DNA of 64,000 nt, taken from the NCBI RefSeq assembly GCF_004745485.1, contig NZ_RHFG01000017.1, positions 19,319 to 83,318 of the forward strand. Reading direction: 5' to 3'. The translations under genes and the position numbers were made by a program. Below, one piece after another: positions 42,199 to 50,628 of this stretch (the stretch's first letter is position 1; each line of letters begins with the position of its first letter). The notes beneath the pieces were generated by a model. That model worked only from the letters and a program-made list of their open reading frames with translations. It did not search any database and was not told where the DNA came from. Source of the stretch: Brevibacterium sp. S22. Lineage in GTDB: Bacteria; Actinomycetota; Actinomycetes; Actinomycetales; Brevibacteriaceae.

Positions 42199-42975
42199 TC
42201 AGTGTTCGCGCCAGCCGAGGCGGGCGGAGATATCGGCGGCAGCCTGAATGAGCAGCTCTCTGGCCGAGGTGACCTTGTCCGCGGTGAAGCGGAAGCTCGG
42301 TCCCGATGCCGAGATCGATGCGATGACATCGCTGTGGGCGTTGCGCACGGGAGCGGACACCGCGGTGAGCCCGACCTCGAGCTCATCGATGACGAGCGAG
42401 GACCCGGTGGCGGCGACCTCGGCGATCTGGGTCAGCAGCTGCGGAATCGACGTCACGGTGTGCGGGGTGTAGCGGGTCGGTTCTGCGCCCAAGGTCTCAC
42501 GGATGCTCGTGTCGCTCAGGCCGGAGAGCAGGACCTTGCCGTTGGAGGTCGCATGCAGCGGAATGCGCTGACCGACCCAGTTGTGGCTCTGCACCGAGGC
42601 GGTCGACGCCGCCTGGTCGAGGTAGAGGGCGGCGCCGTCGGAGAGGACGGCGACGTTGATCGTCTCACCGGTCGCCTCGGCGAGCATCTTGGCGATCGGT
42701 CGGGCCTCCTGGACGATGTCGAGACGTGCCGTGGTCGCTCCGGCGAGGCGGAGGATGGCCAGGCCGAGCCGGTACCTGCCGCGATGGTGGTCCTGTTCGA
42801 CGAGGCCGCGAGCTTCGAGAGTGGAGACGATGCGCGAAGCCGTCGATTTGTGCACCCCGAGTTCACCGGCGATCTCGGTGATCCCGGCGAGCCCCGTGCG
42901 GGCGATGATCTCAAGGATCGTCACGGCCCGATCCACGGATTGGACGCTGCCCGAGCCCGCTTCACTGTTGCTCAT
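42199..42975 (-). CDS. IclR family transcriptional regulator
   Basis: 258 residues. Helix-turn-helix at about 12-75 (QSVDRAVTILEIIARTGLAG, IAGELGVHKSTASRIVSTLE), then the ligand-binding domain with HNWVGQRIPLHATSNGKVLL, a stretch typical of IclR sensors. It lies directly upstream of the dehydrogenase-etf operon on the same strand and is the likely regulator of it. The frame opens at 43101, but ATG 42975 fits the domain; there is no ribosome site and TACAGT (42982-42987, complement) ends exactly 6 nt upstream, so the mRNA may be leaderless. Confidence 0.88.
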   Translation of the reverse strand: MSNSEAGSGSVQSVDRAVTILEIIARTGLAGITEIAGELGVHKSTASRIVSTLEARGLVEQDHHRGRYRLGLAILRLAGATTARLDIVQEARPIAKMLAEATGETINVAVLSDGAALYLDQAASTASVQSHNWVGQRIPLHATSNGKVLLSGLSDTSIRETLGAEPTRYTPHTVTSIPQLLTQIAEVAATGSSLVIDELEVGLTAVSAPVRNAHSDVIASISASGPSFRFTADKVTSARELLIQAAADISARLGWREH

Positions 42976-43093
42976 TTCGAAACTGTAACTCACACCTCGC
43001 AACCCGACCAGAGGCTGAGAGCGTGGGGTAGGGTGAGTGCGGTCGGTGGACCTCGATGCCACCGGCGCCCTTTCCCCGACGGAGCTGAGCACG

Positions 43094-43843
43094 ATGAGCA
43101 ATGGGACCCAGTCGATCGACCGGGCGGCCGAAATACTGTCGCTGGTCGTCAGATCAGACGCCCCGATCTCCTACACCGAGGTGGTCGAAGAGACCGCATT
43201 GGCCCGATCGACGGTCTCGCGCCTGCTCTCCGCTCTCGAGCGAAACGGCCTGGTCGAACGCGACGGCGACGGCCTCTACCGCGGCGGATCGCTGTTCGCG
43301 ACCTATGCGTCCCGCTTCGACCGGGTGGAGAATCTCGTCTCCGCAGCCGACCCGACCCTGCAGCGCCTGAGCGAGGAGACCGGCGAGACGGTCAACCTCG
43401 CGATGCCGGGACCCAAGGGCGTCGTGCAGGTCGCTCAGGTCGATTCGACCTTCGTCCTCGGCGCCACGAACTGGGCCGATGTCGAGGTTCCGCCGCACTG
43501 CTCTGCTCTGGGCAAGGTCATGTTCGCCCATGACGTGATTCCGCTGCCGACCGGTCGGCTCGAACGTCGCACCGATAAGACCCTGGGCTCACGCAGGGAA
43601 CTCACCGATGACCTCGCCAGGGTGCGCGAACGCGGATTCGCCATCGTGCACGAAGAGTTCGAGATCGGCCTCGACGCGCTGGCCGCACCGGTATTCGGCA
43701 TCGACGGCGATGTCGTTGCGGCTGTAGGAATCTCCGGACCGACGATGCGCATCGCCGAACACCACGACCGCCTCGGTGCGCTGCTGGCCGATGAGGCGGG
43801 CCTGCTCTCGCGCACCCTCAAACGCAAGGTCACCCACCGGTAG
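43094..43843 (+). CDS. IclR family transcriptional regulator
   Basis: 249 residues. QSIDRAAEILSLVVRSDAPI and VVEETALARSTVSRLLSALE form the winged helix-turn-helix; GATNWADVEVPPHCSALGKV belongs to the effector domain. It is divergent from the other IclR gene (118-bp gap), and the two share only the family pattern, so they are not a recent duplication. GGAG lies 9 nt before ATG 43094. Possible targets are the dehydrogenase operon or the DmdA-like gene at 46.6 kb, whose promoter has an IclR-type palindrome. Confidence 0.88.
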   Translation: MSNGTQSIDRAAEILSLVVRSDAPISYTEVVEETALARSTVSRLLSALERNGLVERDGDGLYRGGSLFATYASRFDRVENLVSAADPTLQRLSEETGETVNLAMPGPKGVVQVAQVDSTFVLGATNWADVEVPPHCSALGKVMFAHDVIPLPTGRLERRTDKTLGSRRELTDDLARVRERGFAIVHEEFEIGLDALAAPVFGIDGDVVAAVGISGPTMRIAEHHDRLGALLADEAGLLSRTLKRKVTHR

Positions 43844-44000
43844 ACGGACGGTCGGCCACCAGGAGGCGGACGGACGCTCACCCGCCAGGAGGCGGGCGGA
43901 TGGTCACCGGGAGGCGAGCGGTCCGCCGGCGGTAAGCGGACGGCCGGTCGGCCAGCGCTCGGAACGTCACCAAAGCACAGAGACGGCCGGGCATCCGTGG

Positions 44001-44963
44001 TCACCGCAGACGGCCGGTGCGCACTCGTTCCAGTTTGAACGGGTTGTTCACTTGTCGCAGACCTGTCACGAGACCGGTGTCGTCGACCTCGACGGCAAGC
44101 ACTCGCACTGCCCCGTCCTTGGCGATTCCGATGGCTGCTTCGCCGTTGACGTCGATGATTCCGGAAACCTGCTGGCTGCTGGGGTCGCTCGAATCGAATA
44201 CGGCGGCGAAGAAGCGAATGATCCGATCGATGCCGAAGAGCGGGTTGCGGGTTGCCGGGACCTGACCTCCGCCGTCGCTCCAGAAGATGGCATCGTCTGC
44301 CAGCAGCAGGCGCAGTGCTGTGCTCTGATCACCAGAGCGGATCGCATCGACGAGGCGGTCGATCACCTGCCGGTTGCCGGAGCGCGATACGTGTCCGCCG
44401 AGGTCGAGTCGCCGTTCGGCTCGGGAGATCATCTGCCGGACAGCGGCGGCAGACTTGTCCAAGATCAACGAGATCTCGCCCGTGGGGACGTCGAACGCGC
44501 GAGCGAGGACCACGGCGGCTCTGGCTTCGGGAGTGAGCTGCTCGGCCAGATGCAGCAAGGTCACCGACAGCAGCTCCCTGTTTGCCAGGGCCTCGTCGGG
44601 AAGCGCCTCGGTCGCAACCGGCTCAGGCAGCCACGAGCCGGGGTACTCCTCTCTGATGCTGTCGAGGTGCCGCGCCTGGTCGATCGACCGGCGAACACAG
44701 ACCGTCGTCATCCACCCGGGCCAGGAACGCACAGTGCTCCTGCCGGTGCCATGCGAAGGCTCACTCGACTCGCAGGCGTCATCGGAGTGATCGTCGGCGG
44801 GCTTCCGCTCCTGGACGACCGCAGCGATTCCGACCTCGGAGACGATGTCTTCGGCCAGCCCGACATCCCCGAGCATGCGATAGGCGATACCGAAGAGACG
44901 GCCGCGATGGGCCTCCCAGGCGCGGGTCGCCGGCGATTCGGTGTCAGGGGCGTTCACATGCAC
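44001..44963 (-). CDS. ECF41-type sigma factor (SigJ-like) with SnoaL-like extension
   Basis: 320 residues. Sigma-2 begins AWEAHRGRLFGIAYRMLGDV; sigma-4 is LTPEARAAVVLARAFDVPTG with SAAAVRQMISRAERRL; the C-terminal SnoaL-like extension has SDGGGQVPAT and VNNPFKLERV, which match the DGGGK- and NPDKL-type motifs of group ECF41. An acidic insert of about 25 residues (ERKPADDHSDDACESSEPSH) breaks sigma-2. The start is uncertain: GTG 44963 or GTG 44957; neither has a ribosome site. It lies 36 bases downstream of the CMD gene, the standard partner of ECF41 sigma factors. Confidence 0.88.
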   Translation of the reverse strand: MHVNAPDTESPATRAWEAHRGRLFGIAYRMLGDVGLAEDIVSEVGIAAVVQERKPADDHSDDACESSEPSHGTGRSTVRSWPGWMTTVCVRRSIDQARHLDSIREEYPGSWLPEPVATEALPDEALANRELLSVTLLHLAEQLTPEARAAVVLARAFDVPTGEISLILDKSAAAVRQMISRAERRLDLGGHVSRSGNRQVIDRLVDAIRSGDQSTALRLLLADDAIFWSDGGGQVPATRNPLFGIDRIIRFFAAVFDSSDPSSQQVSGIIDVNGEAAIGIAKDGAVRVLAVEVDDTGLVTGLRQVNNPFKLERVRTGRLR

Positions 44964-44999
44964 CAATGTAGACCACGCTCGAGCCTCAACTGTCTCGCT

Positions 45000-45479
45000 T
45001 CACGGCTGTTCGTCGGACACAGGCGATGCAGCGGACTCCGCCTCTGCCGGTGGTGTGGTCTCGGTGCTGATCGCCAGACGGTTCCACACGTTGATCGTTG
45101 CGATTCCGAGCAGCAGGTCACCGAGCTCCTCGGGCGTGAAATGACGCGCAGCCGCCTCCCAGATCTCATCGGTCACGGAATCCGGACCGATCCGGGTCAC
45201 CGCGTCGGTGAGGGCGAAGACGCTGCGCTCGCGGTCGTCGAAGATCGGTCCGGCATGCTGCCAGGCGGCGACATTGACGACCTTGCGCGACGAGACTCCG
45301 TTGGCGATGAGATCGCTTGAGTGCATGTCGACGCAGTATCCGCATCCGTTGACGATGGAGGCGCGCAGCTTCACGAAGTCGTAGAGTTCGGTGCCGAGTG
45401 CCCGTCTGCAGTATGAGTCCATATGGGCGACCGAAGCGTAGGCCTTCGTGTTCATCTGGTCGAGGCTGATGCGTGTCAT
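45000..45479 (-). CDS. carboxymuconolactone decarboxylase/AhpD-like protein
   Basis: 159 residues. KLRASIVNGCGYCVDMHSSD has the CxxC-xxx-His motif (Cys46, Cys49, His53) of AhpD-like peroxidase-reductase proteins. Most ECF41 sigma factors are encoded beside such a gene, which they control. ATG 45479 has AAAGGGA upstream. An ECF41-type promoter 60 bases upstream would make the CMD gene and the sigma gene an autoregulated pair. Likely function: thiol-based reduction of peroxides or another redox signal; not proven. Confidence 0.88.
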   Translation of the reverse strand: MTRISLDQMNTKAYASVAHMDSYCRRALGTELYDFVKLRASIVNGCGYCVDMHSSDLIANGVSSRKVVNVAAWQHAGPIFDDRERSVFALTDAVTRIGPDSVTDEIWEAAARHFTPEELGDLLLGIATINVWNRLAISTETTPPAEAESAASPVSDEQP

Positions 45480-45538
45480 GGGATCCCTTTCGCTTGATGC
45501 GTTCGCGGCGGGCGAGTCTTCTGCCCGTCACTCTGTGT

Positions 45539-45565
45539 GTCGGATCGGGATCGCGATGTGTGACA
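45539..45565 (-). promoter_or_regulatory. ECF41-type promoter of the CMD-sigma operon
   Basis: On the minus strand TGTCACA (45565-45559), 16 nt, CGAC (45542-45539). The known ECF41 consensus is TGTCACA, 15-16 nt, CGTC. The -35 is perfect and the -10 differs by one base. Confidence 0.75.
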
Positions 45566-45597
45566 TCTGATGGTCGGATCGGCTGCCTCGGCGCCTC

Positions 45598-46458
45598 TCA
45601 CCAGGCAGTCGTGACCTCTTCGGCGCCGCCGAGCGCCGCGAGCTGCTTGCGGCGCCAGAGCTCGGTGTCCTTGATCTGGTTGAACGTATAGATGTGCAGG
45701 CCGGCGACACCCATGGCCGGGTCGTCGAGGACCGGGGTGATCTTGTCGAGGAACTTGCGCGGATTGTAGCCGCCGGGCTTGGCCATCCGTGTGAACGTCG
45801 TCGTGTTCTTGCGCAGGAACCGTGTGGACTCGCCTACCCCGATCTTCGTCGCGACTCGGGCGAGTTTCGCCAGCTCCACCTTGCCGGAGATGCCGAGGAC
45901 GAGCGGCAGTTCGATGCCGCGTGACCGCACCCGTGCCACCCAGGATGCGACGATGGTCGGATCGAAGCAGAGGTTCGACACCAGGTGCGTGGCGTAGTCG
46001 CGTTTGTCCCACATCGCTTGGACGGTCACGTCATCAGGGATGATCGGGTGTGATTCCGGGTAGGCGCTGACGCCGATGTGTCGGAACGGTGCGGCCATGG
46101 AAGAGAGATCGACGAGGAGGTCGTGCGCGCCGACGTACCCGCCGGCAGGGGGCGTGGCGTCCCCCGCGGGGACGAAGACTCGGTCCACAGCCGCCTCGGC
46201 GAGGCGATCGACGATCTCCGTGAGCTCGGGTCTGCCGTGGATCATCCGTGCCGCGAGATGGGGTACGGCGCGGAAGCCCAAAGCCTGGAGCTGCTCGGCC
46301 GTGGACAGGGTCGCCTCGAGGGTCAGCCCCGTCGACGCGGTCACCGTGATCTCGCGGCCGGGTGCCACGTACTCCTCGATGCGTTCGACGATTCCGGCTG
46401 TGGGCAGAACCTCGTAGCGGGCGGTGCTCAAAAGCCTGCGCAGCGTTGACTGTGACAT
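45598..46458 (-). CDS. methylenetetrahydrofolate reductase family protein
   Basis: 286 residues of the MetF flavoprotein barrel type. EITVTASTGLTLEATLSTAE (about 36-55), GFRAVPHLAARMIHGRPEL and DRVFVPAGDATPPAGGY (barrel strands), and AGLHIYTFNQIKDTELW at the end correspond to the family's conserved strands. It would interconvert 5-methyl-THF and 5,10-methylene-THF. It is divergent from the DmdA-like gene, which would make 5-methyl-THF by demethylation, so the natural direction here may be oxidation. ATG 46458 follows GGAGACGAGG. Confidence 0.8.
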   Translation of the reverse strand: MSQSTLRRLLSTARYEVLPTAGIVERIEEYVAPGREITVTASTGLTLEATLSTAEQLQALGFRAVPHLAARMIHGRPELTEIVDRLAEAAVDRVFVPAGDATPPAGGYVGAHDLLVDLSSMAAPFRHIGVSAYPESHPIIPDDVTVQAMWDKRDYATHLVSNLCFDPTIVASWVARVRSRGIELPLVLGISGKVELAKLARVATKIGVGESTRFLRKNTTTFTRMAKPGGYNPRKFLDKITPVLDDPAMGVAGLHIYTFNQIKDTELWRRKQLAALGGAEEVTTAW

Positions 46459-46553
46459 CCTCGTCTCCTTCTCGGAGGTCGATTCATGAAACTCGGGGTG
46501 CGAGTCCCTTGCGTCCCGGTGTCTTCGATCTTACACTCATTATACCCATGATA

Positions 46554-46580
46554 TGGGAATTGAGTTCCATAATATAGAAC
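46554..46580. promoter_or_regulatory. operator-like palindromes between metF-like and dmdA-like genes
   Basis: TGGGAATTGAGTTCCA (46554-46569) resembles IclR-type operators (TGGAA and TTCCA arms); GTTC-9 nt-GAAC (46564-46580) overlaps it, and CCCAT-GAT-ATGGG lies at 46545-46557. The AT-rich stretch probably also contains the divergent promoters. Confidence 0.5.
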
Positions 46581-46601
46581 TGTGCAAGCAGGGGGAACAC
46601 C

Positions 46602-47906
46602 ATGGACAACAACGTCCCGACAGTGGACCAAAGCGACAGAGAAGTCCCGATCAACCTACGTCAGTCCGGCCCCACTCCGGTGGAAATGCTCATCGACACC
46701 CGCGTCCGCAAGTCCCCTTATTGGGAACTGTCCATGCAGCAGGGATGCTGGCGGGCGTCGATCTACAACCGGATGTACCACCCGCGTGGCTACATCCCCC
46801 GCGACGAGGGCGGGATGATGGCCGAATATCAGCCCCTCGTCAACGATGTGACCCTGTGGAACGTCGCCGTCGAACGGCAGATCCAGGTCAAGGGTCCCGA
46901 TGCCGAGGCGTTCGTCAACTTCGTCATCACCCGTGACGCGACGAAGATCCCGGTCATGCGTGCCCGCTATGTCATCCTGTGCAACGAAGCCGGCGGTATC
47001 CTCAACGATCCGATCCTGCTGCGGGTCGGCATCGACGAGTTCTGGTTCAGCCTCTCCGACACCGACCTCATGCTCTGGCTGCAGGGGGTCAATGTCGGCG
47101 GCAGGTTCGACGTCACGATCCAGGAGATCGACGTCGCGCCTGTGCAGGTCCAGGGGCCGAAGTCCGTCGATGTCATCGTCGACCTCGTCGGAGAGGAAGG
47201 ACGCACACTGCCGAGTTTCGGGCTCATGGAGGCTCAGGTCGGCGGCCGCGACGTCATCATCTCCCAGACCGGATTCACCGGCGAGAAGGGCTACGAGATC
47301 TACCTCAAGGATGCGACGAAGTACGCCGAGGATATGTGGAACGCCGTCCTGGCAGCCGGCGAGCCGTACAACCTCAGGGTCGTCGCCCCCAGCCACCTCC
47401 GCAGGATCGCCGCCGGCATCCTCTCGTGGGGCCAGGACATGGACTTCGAGACGCTCCCGTTCCAGGTCAACCTGTCCTACCAGGTGCCGCGGAAGAAGGA
47501 GGCCGACTATATCGGAAAGACCCGGCTCGAGGAGGTCCGCGGACTCATCGAAGCCGGGACCCCGCCGTATCGGACGCAGCTGGTGGGTCTGCTGGTCGGC
47601 GGCAAGCCGATCACGGACTATGCGCCGGACTTCTGGCTCGTGTCTGCCAGCGCCGACGGTGAGGCCGTGGGCTACGTGACCTCCCCGTGGTACTCGCCGG
47701 AGCTCGAGGCGAACATCGCCATGGCTCATGTGCCGGTCGAATCGACGGCATTGGGCACCGAGTTCTGGGTGCATCTGCCGGAGCCGTTCGCGGATACTCC
47801 GGGAGTCCCGGTCCGCGCCGAGGTCGTCGAGATGCCGTTCCGTCCGAGCGTGAACCCCAACCAGCGTGAGCGTCTGAAGACAAAGGGCCTCGACGCCGCC
47901 GTGTGA
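46602..47906 (+). CDS. GcvT-fold aminomethyltransferase/DmdA-like THF-dependent demethylase
   Basis: 434 residues of the aminomethyltransferase family. The sequence YNRMYHPRGY, TLWNVAVERQIQVKGPDAEA, GGILNDPILLRVGIDEFWFS and LSDTDLMLWLQGVNVGG follows the DMSP demethylase (DmdA) pattern more closely than GcvT: N-terminal YNRM, the WDVA-ERQ-KGPDA block and LNDP. Such proteins move a methyl group to tetrahydrofolate. GGGGGAA lies just before ATG 46602. Beside a MetF-like gene this suggests demethylation coupled to C1 oxidation. Whether the substrate is DMSP or another sulfonium or ammonium compound cannot be told. Confidence 0.8.
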   Translation: MDNNVPTVDQSDREVPINLRQSGPTPVEMLIDTRVRKSPYWELSMQQGCWRASIYNRMYHPRGYIPRDEGGMMAEYQPLVNDVTLWNVAVERQIQVKGPDAEAFVNFVITRDATKIPVMRARYVILCNEAGGILNDPILLRVGIDEFWFSLSDTDLMLWLQGVNVGGRFDVTIQEIDVAPVQVQGPKSVDVIVDLVGEEGRTLPSFGLMEAQVGGRDVIISQTGFTGEKGYEIYLKDATKYAEDMWNAVLAAGEPYNLRVVAPSHLRRIAAGILSWGQDMDFETLPFQVNLSYQVPRKKEADYIGKTRLEEVRGLIEAGTPPYRTQLVGLLVGGKPITDYAPDFWLVSASADGEAVGYVTSPWYSPELEANIAMAHVPVESTALGTEFWVHLPEPFADTPGVPVRAEVVEMPFRPSVNPNQRERLKTKGLDAAV

Positions 47907-48364
47907 GGCGGGTTCTGGCACTCCCGGGACCGAGCGCCTTTCGCCCCAGGACCGAGCGCGGTCGCCGTTGCGCAAAGCCGGCGGCCGCGTTCGTATGTCT
48001 GTGCGCATGTGGGGCTGGCCGTAACTGCCTCTGCAGAGCGTCGGCATCAGGCACCGTCGGCGCCGAATCCTCCTCGCGGCGGACGGGCATCAGGCACCGT
48101 CAGCGCCGAATCCTACCGTCGGCTCTCTTTTGCCGCGGTTCTTCGGTGCTGCGCGTGGGAGCATCCCGCACCGTAACCACCATTGTGCATCCGCAGTGAC
48201 TTCTCCTACAGGCACCAAGGAATCCCTCACCGTCAGCGCCTCATCACCCTGTTGCAAAGGGGTGATGAGTCCCTAGCGGTGAGGAGCGCGGCCAACGGTG
48301 AGGGATGCCCGGCACGCGCCGGCCCCGCATCCCGCGCCGGCCCCGCATCCCGCGCGGCCGCCGA
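47907..48364. other. 458-bp convergent intergenic region with repeats
   Basis: No gene supported. A 29-nt direct repeat starting GGCATCAGGCACCGTC occurs at 48043-48071 and 48086-48114 (one mismatch, 43-nt step). A hairpin follows at 48225-48284. Confidence 0.6.
48225..48284. terminator. nested hairpin between convergent genes
   Basis: Inner stem CTCATCACCC (48240-48249) / GGGTGATGAG (48260-48269), 10 bp; outer stem CCTCACCG (48225-48232) / CGGTGAGG (48277-48284), 8 bp. It lies between the ends of the DmdA-like and APC permease genes. Confidence 0.6.
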
Positions 48365-49825
48365 TCACTTCTTGCGCAGTGACTTCACCTTCGCGAGGAG
48401 CTCGACCTCGGCGTTCGGGCCGGCCTTGATGCCGGTGGGCAGCCTGAACATGAACCAGATGCCGACGAGCAGCCAGACTGCGAACCCGACCCACGACTGC
48501 CAGGCCAGCTGAGCCGAGACCGGCGTGATCGGGATGTAGAGGATGAACAGGATGAGCGTGAGCACGGAAGAGATCACGCCGATGATCACTCCGCCGCCGC
48601 GCTGACCGCCGACGCGCAGGGGGCGTTCCATGTTCGGTTCGCGCTTGCGCAGGACGAGGAAGCCGACGCTGACGAGGAAGTAGGCGATGACGATGGCCGG
48701 CGAGCCGGCATCGACGATCCAGCCCAGCGCCGCGGTGCCGAAGAACGGTGCGATCGCCGAGAGGATGCCGATGAAGATGATGGCATTCGACGGGGTGCGG
48801 TACTTCGGGTGCAGCTTGCCGAACCACTTCGGGATCATGCCTGCCGCCGCCATCGCCCACATCAGCCGGGAGGAGCCCATGAGGAATGCGTTCCACGAGG
48901 TGATGATTCCGGCGAGCCCGCCGGCGATGACGATCTTGCCCCAGATGGCCGAGTCGAACATGATCGACAGCGCGTCTGCGGTGACGAGGTCGTGGGTGCC
49001 CAGCTGATCGGCCGGCATCGCCATCGAGGTGGTGCCGATGATGATGATGTAGAAGATGATGGCCATGATGACCGAGAGCACGACGAGCTTGCCGATCTTC
49101 GCCGGAGGAAGTTTGACCTCCTCGGCGGATTGGGGGATGACGTCGAAGCCGACGAAGAGGAACGGGACGACGGCCATGACGCCGATGAAACCGGCCCCGC
49201 CGCCGGTGAACAGAGGTTCGGTGTTCTCGAGGTCGCCGCCGACGAATCCGCCGGTCAGCAGCATGAGGCCGACGATGATGAGGAACCACACCACGAAGGT
49301 CTGGACCATGGATGCGATCTTGACGCCGCGGATGTTGACCCAGGCGATGACGATCGCAGTGATCGTGCCGACGAGAGCCCAAGTGAGGTAGACGTCGAAG
49401 CCGGCGACATTCCAGAGCTTGATCTGCTCGAGGTTCGGGAACAGGTAGACGGCGGTCTTCGGCACCGAGACCGCTTCGAACATGACGACGCTGATGTAGC
49501 CGCCGGTGATCGCCCATGAACCGAACAGGGACACTCGCGGGCCCATCGCCCTGATGAGGTAGTTGTGCTCGCCGCCGGCATGCGGCATCGCCGCGACCAT
49601 CTCCGAATACACGGTGCCGACGAAGCACATGATGATTCCACCGACGGCGAAGGCGATGATGGCCCCTAGCGTGCCCGCCCCATTGAGCCATTCTCCGGTG
49701 AGCACGACCCAGCCGAAGCCGATCATGGCACCGAAGCCGATGAAGAGTGCGTCGACCGTGCCGAGTGCCCGGACGAAGCCGTGCCCTCGATCGCCGGTGA
49801 CCGTCTGGGTATCAGGTTGACTCAT
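48365..49825 (-). CDS. APC family amino acid/amine permease
   Basis: 486 residues with twelve hydrophobic segments. The first helix region has FIGFGAMIGFGWVVLTGEW, the APC signature with its broken GxG helix, followed by GIIMCFVGTVYSEMVAAMPH and GGEHNYLIRAMG. Imports amino acids or amines. It lies next to the DmdA-like gene, which is convergent, so shared control is not implied. ATG 49825 has GAGGA five bases upstream; the frame extends far beyond (to 50608) without coding character. Substrate not assigned. Confidence 0.88.
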   Translation of the reverse strand: MSQPDTQTVTGDRGHGFVRALGTVDALFIGFGAMIGFGWVVLTGEWLNGAGTLGAIIAFAVGGIIMCFVGTVYSEMVAAMPHAGGEHNYLIRAMGPRVSLFGSWAITGGYISVVMFEAVSVPKTAVYLFPNLEQIKLWNVAGFDVYLTWALVGTITAIVIAWVNIRGVKIASMVQTFVVWFLIIVGLMLLTGGFVGGDLENTEPLFTGGGAGFIGVMAVVPFLFVGFDVIPQSAEEVKLPPAKIGKLVVLSVIMAIIFYIIIIGTTSMAMPADQLGTHDLVTADALSIMFDSAIWGKIVIAGGLAGIITSWNAFLMGSSRLMWAMAAAGMIPKWFGKLHPKYRTPSNAIIFIGILSAIAPFFGTAALGWIVDAGSPAIVIAYFLVSVGFLVLRKREPNMERPLRVGGQRGGGVIIGVISSVLTLILFILYIPITPVSAQLAWQSWVGFAVWLLVGIWFMFRLPTGIKAGPNAEVELLAKVKSLRKK

Positions 49826-50222
49826 GAGTTTCCTCGAGACTTCTCTGTGGACGAACGAACAGATGCTGGACAGTGCCGCGAGCACAAGCCGAATCGCGGC
49901 AGTTCTGATAAGGCAGAGTAGCAGGATTCTGACTGTTACTGGTGAGTTGTCTGCGTGCGGTTCCATCCCGAGCGAAGGTGCTGCATTTCGTGGGCGCACG
50001 GCTCTGCCGGGACGGCCGGTCTGCGGCTGCGCCGATGACGAGATCCTCGTGGCCGGCAGTTCGAAGAAGGTCGCAGAGTTGAGTGAATCGGACAAGGACG
50101 CCGACGCATGGGTCGACGTCCTTGAGTATGGAATATTGCCTCGCCGAGGCGGCCGTTGAGTTCTCGACGACGTCTCGTTGAGGCGGGCGGAGTTCGGGTG
50201 TGCCCGCTCCGGGGCGCAGCTC
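49826..50222. other. permease promoter region, no gene seen
   Basis: 397 bases that must hold the APC permease promoter on the minus strand. Open frames exist on both strands but none has conserved or coding-like content. No clear operator was found. Confidence 0.45.
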
Positions 50223-50519
50223 TCACTCGCCGAGGTCGACAACCTCGAACTCGAGGAGCTCCGCGGCGCTCGAGACGGGTTCCTTGCCGGTGGATTCGTG
50301 GGAGGACTTGCGGCCCTGCTTCCAGTTCTCGAAGTCTTCCTTCGTCGCCCATTGGGTGTAGACGAAGTACTTATCGCCGCCGGCCACCGGGCGCAGCAGC
50401 TGGAAGCCTTCGAATCCGGGAGCCCCGTCGACCGAATGCTTGCGATCAGCGAAGCGCTTCTCGAGTTCGGCGCGGGCCTGTTCGGGAACGGAGAGGGCGT
50501 TGATGGCGACGACTGACAT
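50223..50519 (-). CDS. antibiotic biosynthesis monooxygenase (ABM) domain protein
   Basis: 98 residues, one ferredoxin-like ABM domain: VVAINALSVPEQARAELEKR, GFEGFQLLRPVAGGDKYFVY, TQWATKEDFENWKQGRKSS. Members include heme-degrading enzymes of the IsdG/HmoA type and small oxygenases; the conserved W in TQWATKEDFENW fits the heme-degrading branch but is not decisive. ATG 50519 is preceded by AAGGAG five bases upstream. No partner gene on the same transcript is obvious. Confidence 0.8.
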   Translation of the reverse strand: MSVVAINALSVPEQARAELEKRFADRKHSVDGAPGFEGFQLLRPVAGGDKYFVYTQWATKEDFENWKQGRKSSHESTGKEPVSSAAELLEFEVVDLGE

Positions 50520-50628
50520 GGTTGCTCCTTTTTCGGATTGGGCAGCTGGATCTCCTCGACCTTACGACTTCGAGCCGAATGCTGTCTGAGGAGTCCGCCA
50601 GTTCGCACTCAGAGTCTCAGGACCTGTC

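Noticed and set aside
43844..44000. Degenerate GGAGGCGG/GGTCACC repeats after the IclR gene as a repeat array
   Set aside because: Units differ too much in length and sequence; they look like decayed GC-rich sequence.
46656..48047. 463-codon minus-strand frame
   Set aside because: Antisense to the DmdA-like gene.
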